Part shown: one piece after another, positions 52,560 to 61,310 of the stretch
Layout: each line of letters starts with the position of its first letter
How positions within the stretch are numbered: the stretch's first letter is position 1
IMG/VR virus record: IMGVR_UViG_3300036790_000048
Span: 62,001-126,000 of that record
Reading direction: 5' to 3' (one strand)
Origin: a virus
DNA: 64,000 bases
Translations under genes and position numbers: made by a program
The notes under the pieces: model-generated
Told to the model about the DNA's origin: nothing
What the model saw: only the letters and a program-made list of their open reading frames with translations
Database searches by the model: none

Positions 52560-53621
52560 TCAGGTGACGACGCCCGACACGTAGAGCAGCTGCTCCGGCC
52601 GGGTGATGATGGGCAGAAGGTTCCACTCCAGCAGGTACTGCCGCGCCGAGGGGTCCTTTTCCTTCCACGTCTTGGCGTACTTGCCGGTGAATCCGTCCGG
52701 GGCCTCATCGTCCGCGGTCGGCCCGATGAGCAGCTCGATCGGCCGCTGGTCGGTGAAGTTGCCCAGGTAGAGGTTGCCGTCCGGAACAAAGAACGTCAGG
52801 TTGCCCTGGGCGTTCTCGTAGACCTGCTCGACCTGGGTCCAGGTGAGGCCCATGAACCCGTCGATCATGCCGGACGAGTAGTACTGGTCCTTCATCCGGT
52901 CCGAAAGCATGGTGGCCATGATGGACACCGTGGCGCTGGTCGTAGCCGACGCCCACGCCTCCATGAGCGCCGCCATCGTCACCTGCGTGGCGAATGCCTC
53001 GCGCGCCGGGACCCGGCCGTGGATCTGGACGATGCGCTTCCAGCTGCGCACGTCCTCGACGATCGCCAGCGGGTTCTTGTACGTCGCGCCAACCGTCGCG
53101 TTGACCGAGTTGAGGTTGGACGAGCCGCTCGCCCAAGGCGTGCCCAGAGAGATGATGTGGCTGGACGGGAACCCGTAATTCACCACGCCCTGCACGTCCG
53201 GGTAGCTGTAGGTCAGCGTACCCGTGAGCGCCTGCCAGATCGACCACTCCGCGAAGTTGTCGAACCGGATGTTGAGGTCGTTGATCTCCCTCAGCACCGC
53301 ACGCTCGGCGTTGATCGCCGCCAGCTGACCGGGCTCGCGCAGCCAGCGGATGGTGGTGGGCTGGAAGACCTTCTTTTCACGAAGGTAGATGAACGCCGCG
53401 GCCTCCTGCTGCCGGCCGAGGCGGGAGACGACATGCGCCTCCGAGTTCGGGACGTTGGGCGTGGCCACCATCCGGCTGCCCTTGATGACGTCCCAGGTGG
53501 CGGACGGGTAAGGCCAGGGCGTCTGGTCGAGGCGAGACAGCATGGTCATCGTCTCGGGAGTCACGAACTTCTCCACGACGCCCCGCAGGACCATGGGCTC
53601 CAGTAGTGAAATGTCGGGCAT
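52560..53621 (-). CDS. Major capsid protein, lambda-E (Phage_cap_E) type
   Basis: 353 residues from ATG at 53621 (GAGAGGTTTAGCG). SLLEPMVLRGVVEKFVTPET at the start; WLREPGQLAAINAERAVLRE, QVTMAALMEAW, VPDGNLYLGNF and the end RQYLLEWNLLPIITRPEQLL are typical of Phage_cap_E proteins. It forms the icosahedral shell after scaffold-assisted assembly. Neighbours (decoration protein and protease/scaffold) agree. Confidence 0.85.
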   Translation of the reverse strand: MPDISLLEPMVLRGVVEKFVTPETMTMLSRLDQTPWPYPSATWDVIKGSRMVATPNVPNSEAHVVSRLGRQQEAAAFIYLREKKVFQPTTIRWLREPGQLAAINAERAVLREINDLNIRFDNFAEWSIWQALTGTLTYSYPDVQGVVNYGFPSSHIISLGTPWASGSSNLNSVNATVGATYKNPLAIVEDVRSWKRIVQIHGRVPAREAFATQVTMAALMEAWASATTSATVSIMATMLSDRMKDQYYSSGMIDGFMGLTWTQVEQVYENAQGNLTFFVPDGNLYLGNFTDQRPIELLIGPTADDEAPDGFTGKYAKTWKEKDPSARQYLLEWNLLPIITRPEQLLYVSGVVT

Positions 53622-53721
53622 CGCTAAACCTCTCAAGACGGAGTCGTCTGTCAGTCAGCGACACCTCCTGGGTGCCCGGCCTGCGCTGTCCCCGCTCCGG
53701 GGACTCACCTAGCTGGCCTGT

Positions 53722-54153
53722 TTAATGCAGTATCGGAATCACGAGGCGCTGCCCCGGGATGATCAGCGCAGGCATCGGCCCGATGACCTTCCGGTTGGCC
53801 GCGTAGATCTGCGTCCACATGTCCGGCATGCCGTACTCGCGCTCTGCGATCCCCATCAGCGTGTCCCCAGGCCGCACGGTGTAGTGCCTGGCCGCGGCCT
53901 TGGACGGTGACGGGCTGGGCGTTGGCGTCATCGCCCTGGTGGGCGTAGCAGCCGGCCTGGTGGGGGTCATGGTCGGCGTCATCATCGGGGATGATGTCAT
54001 CGTCGGACTGGGATGCGGAGCCGGTGGGGTGCCGCTGCTCCCGAACATGGTCAGGTGGATGACGAGCGCGACCACCCCGGCGATCACCAGCAGGATGACC
54101 GACAGCATGAAGCAGCCAGGCTCGCCCTTGGCGGGAACTCCGCGGTGCGTCAT
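53722..54153 (-). CDS. Membrane-anchored LysM protein between capsid genes
   Basis: 143 residues: helix MLSVILLVIAGVVALVIHL near the N-terminus, a Thr/Pro/Met-rich linker (SPTMTSSPMMTPTMTPTRPA), then a LysM domain HYTVRPGDTLMGIAEREYGM ... YAANRKVIG ... LIIPGQRLVIP. LysM binds peptidoglycan. In the capsid module a membrane LysM protein is unusual. It could be a superinfection or envelope factor made late, or an internal virion protein. Preceded by a 16-bp hairpin. Confidence 0.8.
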   Translation of the reverse strand: MTHRGVPAKGEPGCFMLSVILLVIAGVVALVIHLTMFGSSGTPPAPHPSPTMTSSPMMTPTMTPTRPAATPTRAMTPTPSPSPSKAAARHYTVRPGDTLMGIAEREYGMPDMWTQIYAANRKVIGPMPALIIPGQRLVIPILH

Positions 54154-54170
54154 GCCTGAGTTATCGTACG

Positions 54171-54208
54171 CGAAAGCCCCGAGAACACCGCGGTTCCCGG
54201 GGCTTTCG
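54171..54208. terminator. 16-bp hairpin between decoration and LysM genes
   Basis: Arms 54171-54186 and 54193-54208 pair over 16 bp (one G-U) with a 6-base loop. No U tract on either strand, so partial termination, RNase processing or mRNA end protection are all possible. Confidence 0.6.
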
Positions 54209-54213
54209 TGCTG

Positions 54214-54828
54214 CTAGAAGATGAACAGCAGGTTGGAGTAGTCGATCCTCGCCTGAAGCTGCCCGACGATGCCGAGCGCGTACGCCCCGGCCGCCGGCGA
54301 GTACGACCCGACGCCGCCCGCCTGGCCGGTGACCATGGGCTGGCCGCCGGACTGCATGGACGAGTTGGTCAGCAGCGCCTGCGTGTCACCGCCGGACACC
54401 AGCGAGAGGTTGACCAGCCCGCGGATGACCAGGTTACCCAGGATGTCCGTGGCCACCTTGCCCGAGGGCGACGCCGGGAATGTCGGCGTGCTTCCCGTGA
54501 AGGTGTAGCCGGACAGGCCAGACCCGCCGTTGCCGCCGGTGTCCCGATTGTCGCGCAGCAGGCCGAGCACGGTCTGCCGACCGTCCGTGGCCGTCTGGCT
54601 GTTGACGAAGTACTTCTTGGACGCCGAGTGCTGTGCCAGTACCGCGCCAGTCGGAATCAGGCCCTGCCCGCCGGCCAGGGTGACACCGCGCTGGGTGAAG
54701 GCAGCATAGCTGGCGAGCAGCTCGTCATCAGACGGAGCGTGGAACTCGTCACCGAAGCTGCGACCGAACTGGTGCGTCGGCTTGGTGTAGCTCGGCACCG
54801 GGTCAAACTGAAAGCTGTCCTGAGCCAT
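54214..54828 (-). CDS. Head decoration protein (gpD/HDPD type)
   Basis: 204 residues from ATG at 54828 (GGAGAGCAG). The start QDSFQFDPVPSYTKPTHQFG, then RGVTLAGGQGLIPTGAVLAQ and HSASKKYFVNSQTATDGRQT, match the beta-tulip decoration proteins that stud lambda-type capsids. Immediately after protease/scaffold and before the capsid gene. Confidence 0.75.
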   Translation of the reverse strand: MAQDSFQFDPVPSYTKPTHQFGRSFGDEFHAPSDDELLASYAAFTQRGVTLAGGQGLIPTGAVLAQHSASKKYFVNSQTATDGRQTVLGLLRDNRDTGGNGGSGLSGYTFTGSTPTFPASPSGKVATDILGNLVIRGLVNLSLVSGGDTQALLTNSSMQSGGQPMVTGQAGGVGSYSPAAGAYALGIVGQLQARIDYSNLLFIF

Positions 54829-54886
54829 TTCTCTACTGCTCTCCCTAGTTGGCGGGCGGGCTCTCTAAGCCTCGGGTGCCCGGTGC

Positions 54887-56002
54887 CTACTTACGCCGCG
54901 CCGTGTTGGACGAGACGACGTGTTCCGAGTAGACCTTGGCCAGCCGGTCCACCTCGGCTGCCTGCTGGTCACTCTGCCGCTGGTCATCCGGCGGCGTGAA
55001 CCCGACCTGCTGTCCCACCGGCACGATCGGCTCCGAGGGAACGAAGTCCCCGAAGTCAGCCGGGCTGGAGAGCTGCAGCTTGATGGCGAACTCGCGCTGC
55101 TTGGGAAGGATGTGGCCGGTGCCGATCAGGCCGTCCACCGTCTCCGCCGCGCGCTCGCGCCGCATCTCGTTGTAGCCGTCCGCCAGCGTGCGGTTCTGCG
55201 CGCTCAGCTCGACGACTGCTCCCACCAGGTCGTCCTGGGTGATGTTGTCACCGGACGACTGCGAGAGGCTGAGGTTGGGGTTCGACTGCAGCGCCGCGGT
55301 CATCGCCGCGGTCAGCGACGCCTGGTCAAGCGTCGGCAGTCCGGCCGGCTGCTGTGCGGCAGCCTGCAGCGCGTCCAGGTCGATGCCGTGCTCGGCGCTC
55401 AGCATCGCCTTGATCTCATCGAGAGTCGGCACCGTGTTCTCCTCCTGGGTCATCACTACATATTCACCATCAGTATCGGAGCCTGCCGTGGCCGCGATAA
55501 TCTCGCGGTAAGGCTCCAGCCCGACCACGTACGGCCGGTTGGTCACCGCGACGTGCAGCAGGGTCGGCCCTGCCTTACGGCCCGTGCGGGAGTCGGTGTA
55601 GTTGGTGGACAGGAACGCGCTGGCACCGAGGTACGTCTTGCCGAACTTGTCCGGGTCCTCGCGTGCGTCGATGACGGCGTACACCTTGCCACCACGCTCG
55701 CGCAAGCCGATGACCTCGCCCTTGTTGGAGTCCGCGCCCTCGACGTGCTTGTTGGAGTCGTTGGCCAGCGGCACCTGCACGATGTCACAGACGTTGTTCT
55801 CGAAGTTGCTCATCATGCGGGCCACGAAGTCATCGTCCACGTTGATCCGCTCGCCCGTGTCCGGGTGGATCAACGGCCCCTTGGTGAGGATGTGCTTCTC
55901 GAACAGGCGGCCCTGCGCCATGCGCGACAGGGCGATCGGCGCGCTCTCGATCTCAGTCCAGCGGGAGCCTGCCGGTGACGGCACAATGAACGATCCATCC
56001 AT
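54887..56002 (-). CDS. Mu-I-like capsid protease fused to scaffold
   Basis: 371 residues from ATG at 56002, eight bases after a CCGATAG motif; upstream in-frame codons belong to another gene. Residues about 15-180 (NNVCDIVQVPLANDSNKHVE, GEVIGLRERGGKVYAVIDA, GPTLLHVAVTNRPYVVG) fit a Mu I-like prohead protease. Residues about 190-370 are helical, Gln/Ala-rich scaffold (LDALQAAAQQPAGLPTLDQA, TQDDLVGAVVELSAQNRTLA). It directs shell assembly and then cleaves scaffold. Confidence 0.8.
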   Translation of the reverse strand: MDGSFIVPSPAGSRWTEIESAPIALSRMAQGRLFEKHILTKGPLIHPDTGERINVDDDFVARMMSNFENNVCDIVQVPLANDSNKHVEGADSNKGEVIGLRERGGKVYAVIDAREDPDKFGKTYLGASAFLSTNYTDSRTGRKAGPTLLHVAVTNRPYVVGLEPYREIIAATAGSDTDGEYVVMTQEENTVPTLDEIKAMLSAEHGIDLDALQAAAQQPAGLPTLDQASLTAAMTAALQSNPNLSLSQSSGDNITQDDLVGAVVELSAQNRTLADGYNEMRRERAAETVDGLIGTGHILPKQREFAIKLQLSSPADFGDFVPSEPIVPVGQQVGFTPPDDQRQSDQQAAEVDRLAKVYSEHVVSSNTARRK

Positions 56003-56025
56003 GCCATTGACTATCGGACACAGGC

Positions 56026-56538
56026 TCAGGCCTTGACGAGCGCCTGATCCAGGTTGTAAAGGTCCTCCGGTGTGACGTACCCAGGCCACCGGTTGTCCGT
56101 GAACAGGTGCACGCCCTGGTCCATGTACGCCTGGTCGCACAGCTGCGAGCAGATGAGGTGGCCGCTGCTGGCGATGTAGTTCTTGAGCGCTGGCCCAGGG
56201 ATGTCCAGCCGGTGCGCAGCCAGGGCAAAGTAGTCCGCGAAGCTGTAGCCGACCCCGGTGTACTTCTGCGCGCCCGCCCAGACAGCGGTCAGCGTCTTGG
56301 CATTGGTCAGCTTGGCAATGCTCGTGCACCAGTAGATGCTGCTGTACTCGCTGACGTTGCCGACCCGCGCCCCGCCGGGCTCGGCCTCCAGTATCCGGCC
56401 GCCAGGGCCGAGCAGGAACGCGTGCTCCCAGTCCTTGAACCCGTCGCCGTTCAGCCACTGGCCGATCTCGATCAGCTTGCCGACGTTCCCTGATATCTGA
56501 GTCAGCCCGATCGTGCCGGGCAGTACCGAAGCAGCCAT
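56026..56538 (-). CDS. Permuted NlpC/P60 (YiiX/YebB-type) papain-fold hydrolase
   Basis: 170 residues from ATG at 56538. DWEHAFLLGPGGRILEAEPG holds the His (E-H-A-F) and SSGHLICSQLCDQAYMDQGV the Cys (I-C-S-Q-L), the order being permuted relative to NlpC/P60. Known relatives cleave amide or ester bonds in peptidoglycan, lipids or proteins. It lies between the two kinase genes and the capsid protease, so it may be packaged in the virion. No signal peptide. Confidence 0.75.
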   Translation of the reverse strand: MAASVLPGTIGLTQISGNVGKLIEIGQWLNGDGFKDWEHAFLLGPGGRILEAEPGGARVGNVSEYSSIYWCTSIAKLTNAKTLTAVWAGAQKYTGVGYSFADYFALAAHRLDIPGPALKNYIASSGHLICSQLCDQAYMDQGVHLFTDNRWPGYVTPEDLYNLDQALVKA

Positions 56539-56545
56539 GCCATGC

Positions 56546-56725
56546 CTATCGGCACTCGTTCAGCACCTGGTGGTACCACACCGCGGCCTGGTGATCGCCA
56601 GTCGCCCTCAGCCCAGCCGTGCGCTCGGACAGGTACTGGATGACCGCACCCAGCGCCGTGTCCGCCGCCCTCTCGTCATGTCCGTCGCGCACCATGGCGT
56701 TGACCAGGTGCTCGCGCATGTCCAT
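56546..56725 (-). CDS. 59-residue helical protein
   Basis: ATG at 56725 (TGATG overlap), TAG at 56546 within a CCGATAG motif. Helical (MREHLVNAMVRDGHDERAAD, LRATGDHQAAVWYHQVLNE). Function unknown. Confidence 0.6.
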   Translation of the reverse strand: MDMREHLVNAMVRDGHDERAADTALGAVIQYLSERTAGLRATGDHQAAVWYHQVLNECR

Positions 56726-56916
56726 CAGTCGTCGGACATCTCAGCCCAGTCAGCCGGGAGGTCAGGGACCACCCCGTCCGGCAGGCTCTCGATGTCCCGG
56801 CCGATCTGATCCCACAGTGTCCGGTTGGCTGGCGTGTCCGGCACCCCGTCCGGCGGGTACGCCCCGCCAGCCAGGATCTCCCGCATCATCGCCGCAGCGA
56901 CTGCTCCCTGGCTCAT
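56725..56916 (-). CDS. 63-residue hypothetical protein
   Basis: ATG at 56916 (ATGA overlap with the kinase stop). Helical N-terminus (GAVAAAMMREILAGGAYPPD) and acidic C-terminus (PDLPADWAEMSDD). Coupled between the zeta-toxin kinase gene and the next small gene, so it could be a cognate partner; no such function is shown. Confidence 0.6.
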   Translation of the reverse strand: MSQGAVAAAMMREILAGGAYPPDGVPDTPANRTLWDQIGRDIESLPDGVVPDLPADWAEMSDD

Positions 56917-58652
56917 CCTGCCGCCTTGACCTTGAATCGCTCCCACAGAGCCGGGTGGTCCACCGTGAACGACCCACCCTCTGGCTGGTGCGCTACGAGC
57001 ACAGGCTTTGACCCGATCGGCCCGCTGTTGTCCCATAGCTCCGTACTGTCAAAGAGGCCGTTGGTCGCCGCCCTCGTGTACGTGTCCGCCACCCCGGTGT
57101 GCGTTGCGCGGATGACCGACTCGGGCACCATGCGCCCGGTCTGCTGCCCCCTGATCGTGGCCCGCTTCACCGCCTCAGGCGTCTCAACGTCAACGTACCT
57201 CCCACTAGTGGTATACCCATTAGCCTGGGCTCTACGCACCTTGTCAGACATCTTCTCCACGCTGGTGTCGCCCGTGCCATCCAGCGTGAAGTTGATGCGC
57301 CGCCGCATGGCCTCGCGCATCGCCTGCTTGGCGATCTCGCTGGACTCCTCGTGCACATACACCGACGCCGACTTGTCCCCCGCGTCTCGCATCCTCTTGT
57401 ACTCAGGCAGCTTCTCCTTGATGTCATCCGAGTTGATGACCGCCGAGTTGCTGCGCTCGCGCGGGCTGCCGAGCACCGTGGACTTGCCGCTCCCCGGACC
57501 GCCGCCGTAGAACGTGGCCCGCGGATGCGCCTGCGGCTCGTGCCCAGCCAGGATTCCGTCAATGATGTGCTGGTGCAGGACCGCCCGATCCGGGGCGATC
57601 GACCCGTCAGGCAGGGTGTGCTTCTCCAGCGAGTCCTTGGCCCGCACATGCGGCGGGAAGTACCCGTTGCCCGTCTTGAAGTGGTAAGCGCCGCCGACCG
57701 AGTGCGCATACGCGCCGATCCTCTCGACCTCATCCGGCGTGTCCACCACGACCACCGGGTCAAAATCAATGCGGTGGTTGTCGTCGTCGTGGAACACGCC
57801 CAGGTAGTACGACTGCCGCTCCAGCACCGGCCGGTAGGTTTCCAGCGCGTGGTCCATCGCCGTGCGGAACTGCTTCTCGCTGGCGTCCTCGGGCACGCTG
57901 ACCTTGGGCGTCTTGGCCGGCTTGACCGACAGCGCGTACTTGTCCGCCGTGGACTCCAGCACCTGCCCGGTGTGCGCGTCGATCGTCGCGCCGCCCCACG
58001 GCTTGCGCACCTCGTTCCACGCGTGGTCCGAGACGACGCCCCAGTTCTGCTCCAGCCCGGTGGCAGGTGCCTTGTCCCGCTTCATCTTGTCGATGATCGA
58101 GTTGCCCTCGCGCGCCAGCTGCCTGAACTCCTCCGGGCTCACCGCGCGGCTGTTGCCCCTGGCCTCGGACTCGATGATGTGCGGATAGTGCTTGTCCCGC
58201 ACGCGCCAGGCCGCCTCGCCGCGCTGCTCCCAGATGCGCTGGCCCTCACGCCACTTGTCAGCCGGGATGAACTCGCCGCGGGGCCGCTTGCGCGTGACGT
58301 AGCCGCGGACGTGCTCTATCCGGCCGCGCTCCCGGCGGACAGACGGCCGGACCTGCGCCAGCCCTACCGCCGGGTCAGGCTCCTCTTCCGGCTCCCCGTC
58401 CTGCGCGTCGTCCGCGGCCGACCGCCAGTGGCCAGGACCCCGCCACCGCACCTGGTCAGGCACGCGCACGTACGACACGTAGCCGTTGTACTTGCCCTCC
58501 AGGTGCGCGAACCCCTTCTCCGGGCTGCCCTGCTGCTGCGATACCTGGTCCGCTATCTCCTGCAGGCTGGGCGTGCTGCCCGTCAGCCTGCCGTCAGCCA
58601 GCTCGATGGTGCCAGCAATGCCCTGCCGCGTGGCCACCTGCAGTGTGGTCAT
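56913..58652 (-). CDS. Zeta-toxin-family kinase in the capsid module
   Basis: 579 residues from ATG at 58652. Residues about 108-150 carry a module (HVRGYVTRKRPRGEFIPADK, then WREGQRIWEQRGEAAW) also present in the next protein upstream. Residues about 380-575 form a zeta-type P-loop kinase: FYGGGPGSGKSTVLGSPRE (Walker A), AVINSDDIKEKLPEYKRM, NFTLDGTGDTSVEKM, and YVDVETPEAVKR. Zeta toxins phosphorylate UDP-N-acetylglucosamine sugars and stop wall synthesis. No epsilon antitoxin is obvious. Probably packed in the head or made late; substrate not known. Confidence 0.8.
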   Translation of the reverse strand: MTTLQVATRQGIAGTIELADGRLTGSTPSLQEIADQVSQQQGSPEKGFAHLEGKYNGYVSYVRVPDQVRWRGPGHWRSAADDAQDGEPEEEPDPAVGLAQVRPSVRRERGRIEHVRGYVTRKRPRGEFIPADKWREGQRIWEQRGEAAWRVRDKHYPHIIESEARGNSRAVSPEEFRQLAREGNSIIDKMKRDKAPATGLEQNWGVVSDHAWNEVRKPWGGATIDAHTGQVLESTADKYALSVKPAKTPKVSVPEDASEKQFRTAMDHALETYRPVLERQSYYLGVFHDDDNHRIDFDPVVVVDTPDEVERIGAYAHSVGGAYHFKTGNGYFPPHVRAKDSLEKHTLPDGSIAPDRAVLHQHIIDGILAGHEPQAHPRATFYGGGPGSGKSTVLGSPRERSNSAVINSDDIKEKLPEYKRMRDAGDKSASVYVHEESSEIAKQAMREAMRRRINFTLDGTGDTSVEKMSDKVRRAQANGYTTSGRYVDVETPEAVKRATIRGQQTGRMVPESVIRATHTGVADTYTRAATNGLFDSTELWDNSGPIGSKPVLVAHQPEGGSFTVDHPALWERFKVKAAG

Positions 58653-59920
58653 TTCACCGCCCATGATGGTAGGTCCAGAGGCCGCGCCGCCTGGTCGGCT
58701 GGCTCGGCCTGCTCCCGCAAGAAGTCAAGCCTCTCGATAGCCGTGGTGAGCCACTGCTCCCGACCGCGGGCAGCGAACTCCGGGGCGGTCGCCTCCAGCC
58801 TGCTGCGGATCTCGTCCATCAGCTCCGGGTGCTGGTTCCACCATTGCCCCGTGGTCGCCCGCCAGAACGGGCTGTAGACCTGCCCCCCGGCGAAGATCAG
58901 GCCGTGGTCGATGGGCACCGGCGTGCCGTCCGCCTGCATGATGTAGTTACCGCCGTGCCGGTCGATGTTCTGCGTCAGGTAGTCCATCAGCCCGATGCGC
59001 TTGCCCGCGTCGCTGTTGTATACCCGCTGCTTGGCCGCGTCCGGGTCAGGCTGCTTGTCTATCCAGTTGAGGAAGATCTCGCCGGGCGCGAACTCCTCGG
59101 CAATCTCGCCGTTGTCACCGAACAGCCCGTGCGCCGCCTGCACCTGCGCCACAGCCGGAGCGCCCGCGCCGACCGCCTGCGAGATGTGGTACGCCAGCAC
59201 CTCCCGGTCCACGGTGGGCTGCTCCATGCCCGACTTGTCCACCACCTTGTGACCGTCGTCCAGGTCGAGGACCTCCACGTGCCCCTGCACGCCCTGGTCA
59301 GGCTGCGCCGGGTCGCTCGTGCTGTGCTTCCGCAGCCCGTCCGCCACCTCCCGCTGCAGCTCGGCCATGCCCTGCGACGGAGAAAGGTGCTGCGGGTGCG
59401 CGGGCGGTTCCGGCTCCGACTCCGCCTGAGACGGCAGCCATCCCAGGATGAGACTGCGAGTCTGGTCCGGGTGGTCGTCCGGCACCAGCGTGTCCTGGTT
59501 GTCATCGTAGCTGACGTCGATCGCAGACTGGTCCACCCACCGGGGGATGCCGACCTTGGAGAAGAACACCCACCGGCCGTCGCGCAGCTGGATCGCGTGC
59601 TCGTCCGGGTGCTTAAGCGACCTCAGGTACTTGGCCCCCTCAAGCATGTCCTCGGACCTAGACCGCGACCGGGGGACGAACTGGTCCCGCGGCGGGAGCG
59701 CGCGGCGGAGGTTGTCCGGGACGCCCTTGTCCCACTCCGCCTCGCCGCGCTCCTCCCAGATGCGCTGGCCCTCCAGCCACTTCTCCTCGGGTATCCAGCC
59801 TTCCTTCGGCCGCCGGGTCACGTAGCTGCGGACGTGCTCGCGCCGCCCGTGCTCCACACGATCGAATGACTTGACCTGCGCGAGCGCCATCACGCTGCCG
59901 TCTTCCAGCCTGATGGTCAC
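58649..59920 (-). CDS. PI3K/HipA-fold kinase-like protein in the capsid module
   Basis: 423 residues from GTG at 59920 (AGGAGCCTCCT). N-terminal module at about 27-63 (HVRSYVTRRPKEGWIPEEKW, LEGQRIWEERGEAEW) is shared with the zeta-type protein. C-terminal half: LMDYLTQNIDRHGGNYIMQ (D-x-x-x-x-N-x-D-R-H-x-x-N catalytic loop) and PIDHGLIFAGG (activation-loop Asp) fit the phosphatidylinositol-kinase-like / HipA-like fold. Target may be protein, lipid or nucleotide. The adjacent zeta-type gene and shared module suggest that both act together. Confidence 0.75.
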   Translation of the reverse strand: MTIRLEDGSVMALAQVKSFDRVEHGRREHVRSYVTRRPKEGWIPEEKWLEGQRIWEERGEAEWDKGVPDNLRRALPPRDQFVPRSRSRSEDMLEGAKYLRSLKHPDEHAIQLRDGRWVFFSKVGIPRWVDQSAIDVSYDDNQDTLVPDDHPDQTRSLILGWLPSQAESEPEPPAHPQHLSPSQGMAELQREVADGLRKHSTSDPAQPDQGVQGHVEVLDLDDGHKVVDKSGMEQPTVDREVLAYHISQAVGAGAPAVAQVQAAHGLFGDNGEIAEEFAPGEIFLNWIDKQPDPDAAKQRVYNSDAGKRIGLMDYLTQNIDRHGGNYIMQADGTPVPIDHGLIFAGGQVYSPFWRATTGQWWNQHPELMDEIRSRLEATAPEFAARGREQWLTTAIERLDFLREQAEPADQAARPLDLPSWAVK

Positions 59921-59929
59921 AGGAGGCTC

Positions 59930-60178
59930 CTAGTCGTCGCTCTCGTACAGCCCAGGGATCTCTGACAGAATTTTCCGCGCGCCAGAGACATCGGGGCCGC
60001 TGACCACAAGGCCGTGATCCTCCAGCGCCTGCAGGTCCCACGGCCCGAACTCGAACCTGTCTCGCGACTGCCTTGAGTACTCCATGAGAAGCACAAGCGC
60101 CACCGAGTAGGCCAGGCGCATGGACGCCCGGTAGCGGATGCTTTCAGTGATCTCGGCTGGCTGGGCCGGGGTGCTCAC
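59930..60178 (-). CDS. 82-residue hypothetical protein
   Basis: GTG at 60178 (GTGA overlap). Helical with hydrophobic SMRLAYSVALVLLMEYSRQS, then DLQALEDHGLVVSGP. Between MuF and kinase genes. Function unknown. Confidence 0.6.
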   Translation of the reverse strand: MSTPAQPAEITESIRYRASMRLAYSVALVLLMEYSRQSRDRFEFGPWDLQALEDHGLVVSGPDVSGARKILSEIPGLYESDD

Positions 60179-60423
60179 TTAAGCACCACCCGCTGGATCT
60201 CATAGGAGATGATCGTCTCGTCCGTTCCCTCGATGACGCGCAGGTCGTGCGGCTGCGTACCACCGGACTCCGCCTCGATGATCTGCATGACCTCGTACCG
60301 GTCGGTCTCGTACCGGTCGTACTCGTCGCCCTCCGTGACCTCCGGGTCCGGTGGCTTGATCACCCACTCCACCCGCCGGATGGCCACCTCACGGCGCGGG
60401 AACTTGGTCTTCACGTCGCTCAC
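60175..60423 (-). CDS. 82-residue acidic beta-type protein
   Basis: GTG at 60423 overlaps the MuF stop. Alternating acidic/aromatic strands (VEWVIKPPDPEVTEGDEYDR, YEVMQIIEAESGGTQ). No family recognised. Coupled to both neighbours. Confidence 0.6.
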   Translation of the reverse strand: MSDVKTKFPRREVAIRRVEWVIKPPDPEVTEGDEYDRYETDRYEVMQIIEAESGGTQPHDLRVIEGTDETIISYEIQRVVLK

Positions 60424-61310
60424 TGTCTCCCCACCTCCCGGTGCTTCTGCAGCACCTGTCCTAGCTCGTGCACCGCCGCGTGGTGAAAGCCGCGCAGCGC
60501 CTCGTACCTGCCCTCGGACATGGCTCGCACGTCGTCGGCAGAAACGAATAGGTCTGGCGCCTCACGCGGTGAAGGCGCGGGGCTGGGCGTGCCAGACCGT
60601 ACCAGAATGATACGGCAGCGGCAGCGGGGATGCCGCGGCGGGCACGATAGATCGACGTAGACCCTGGGCGGCCTGCGCGTGCCGATGTAATCCCCTTCCG
60701 GGAACTCCTGCTCCACCGGCACCGCGGGCATGGCGTCCAGCGCTCGGCACCACCCGCACACCCGCTTGTCCGGCCGGCCGCGCGAGTCCTTGCGGCACTC
60801 CCATTTCTTCATCCAGCCGGGCTCAGCCCCAGCGAGCACCGCCTCGCCCGCGCGCCGCACTCCTGCCACGCTCTCGGTCATCTCATTGCGGAATCCAAGA
60901 TGCCAGGCCGCCGACGACAGCTGATTCCGCACCGCCGTGGCCCGCTGCTCGGCCGCCCGCATGACCGGGTTAGTCCCCGGCGTGCTGACGCCAGGCACGA
61001 ACGTGCCAGCCTGCACCGAGTAGAACGCCTGCGCGAACGCCGCGCGCATCGCAGCCGGTGCCTGGACGTACGCCTGCTCCACGTCCTGCTGCAGCCGGTC
61101 CCGGTACCGAGACGAACCCGGCGGCCACGCTTTATCGAGGCTGGCCTGAGCCTTGGCCTGAGCGTTGGCCAGGCTCCGCTCCATGGCGCGCATCACGTCC
61201 GGCCGCGCCAGCAGGTCGTACGGGTCAGCCTGCGGGTTGTTCCTGGTCACCGACTCCAGCAGAGCGACCCATGATCCGAACTGCCCCGCTACCTCACGCT
61301 GTAGGGTCAT
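60420..61310 (-). CDS. MuF-like minor head protein
   Basis: 296 residues from ATG at 61310, overlapping the portal end by 17 bases. Long helical N-terminus, then GWMKKWECRKDSRGRPDKRV, CGWCRALDAMPAVPV and CPPRHPRCRCRIILV, the classic MuF Cys pattern (C-x-x-C ... C-H-P-x-C-R-C). MuF proteins bind portal/inner capsid and can be ejected. C-terminal about 50 residues are extra but not toxin-like. Confidence 0.85.
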   Translation of the reverse strand: MTLQREVAGQFGSWVALLESVTRNNPQADPYDLLARPDVMRAMERSLANAQAKAQASLDKAWPPGSSRYRDRLQQDVEQAYVQAPAAMRAAFAQAFYSVQAGTFVPGVSTPGTNPVMRAAEQRATAVRNQLSSAAWHLGFRNEMTESVAGVRRAGEAVLAGAEPGWMKKWECRKDSRGRPDKRVCGWCRALDAMPAVPVEQEFPEGDYIGTRRPPRVYVDLSCPPRHPRCRCRIILVRSGTPSPAPSPREAPDLFVSADDVRAMSEGRYEALRGFHHAAVHELGQVLQKHREVGRQ

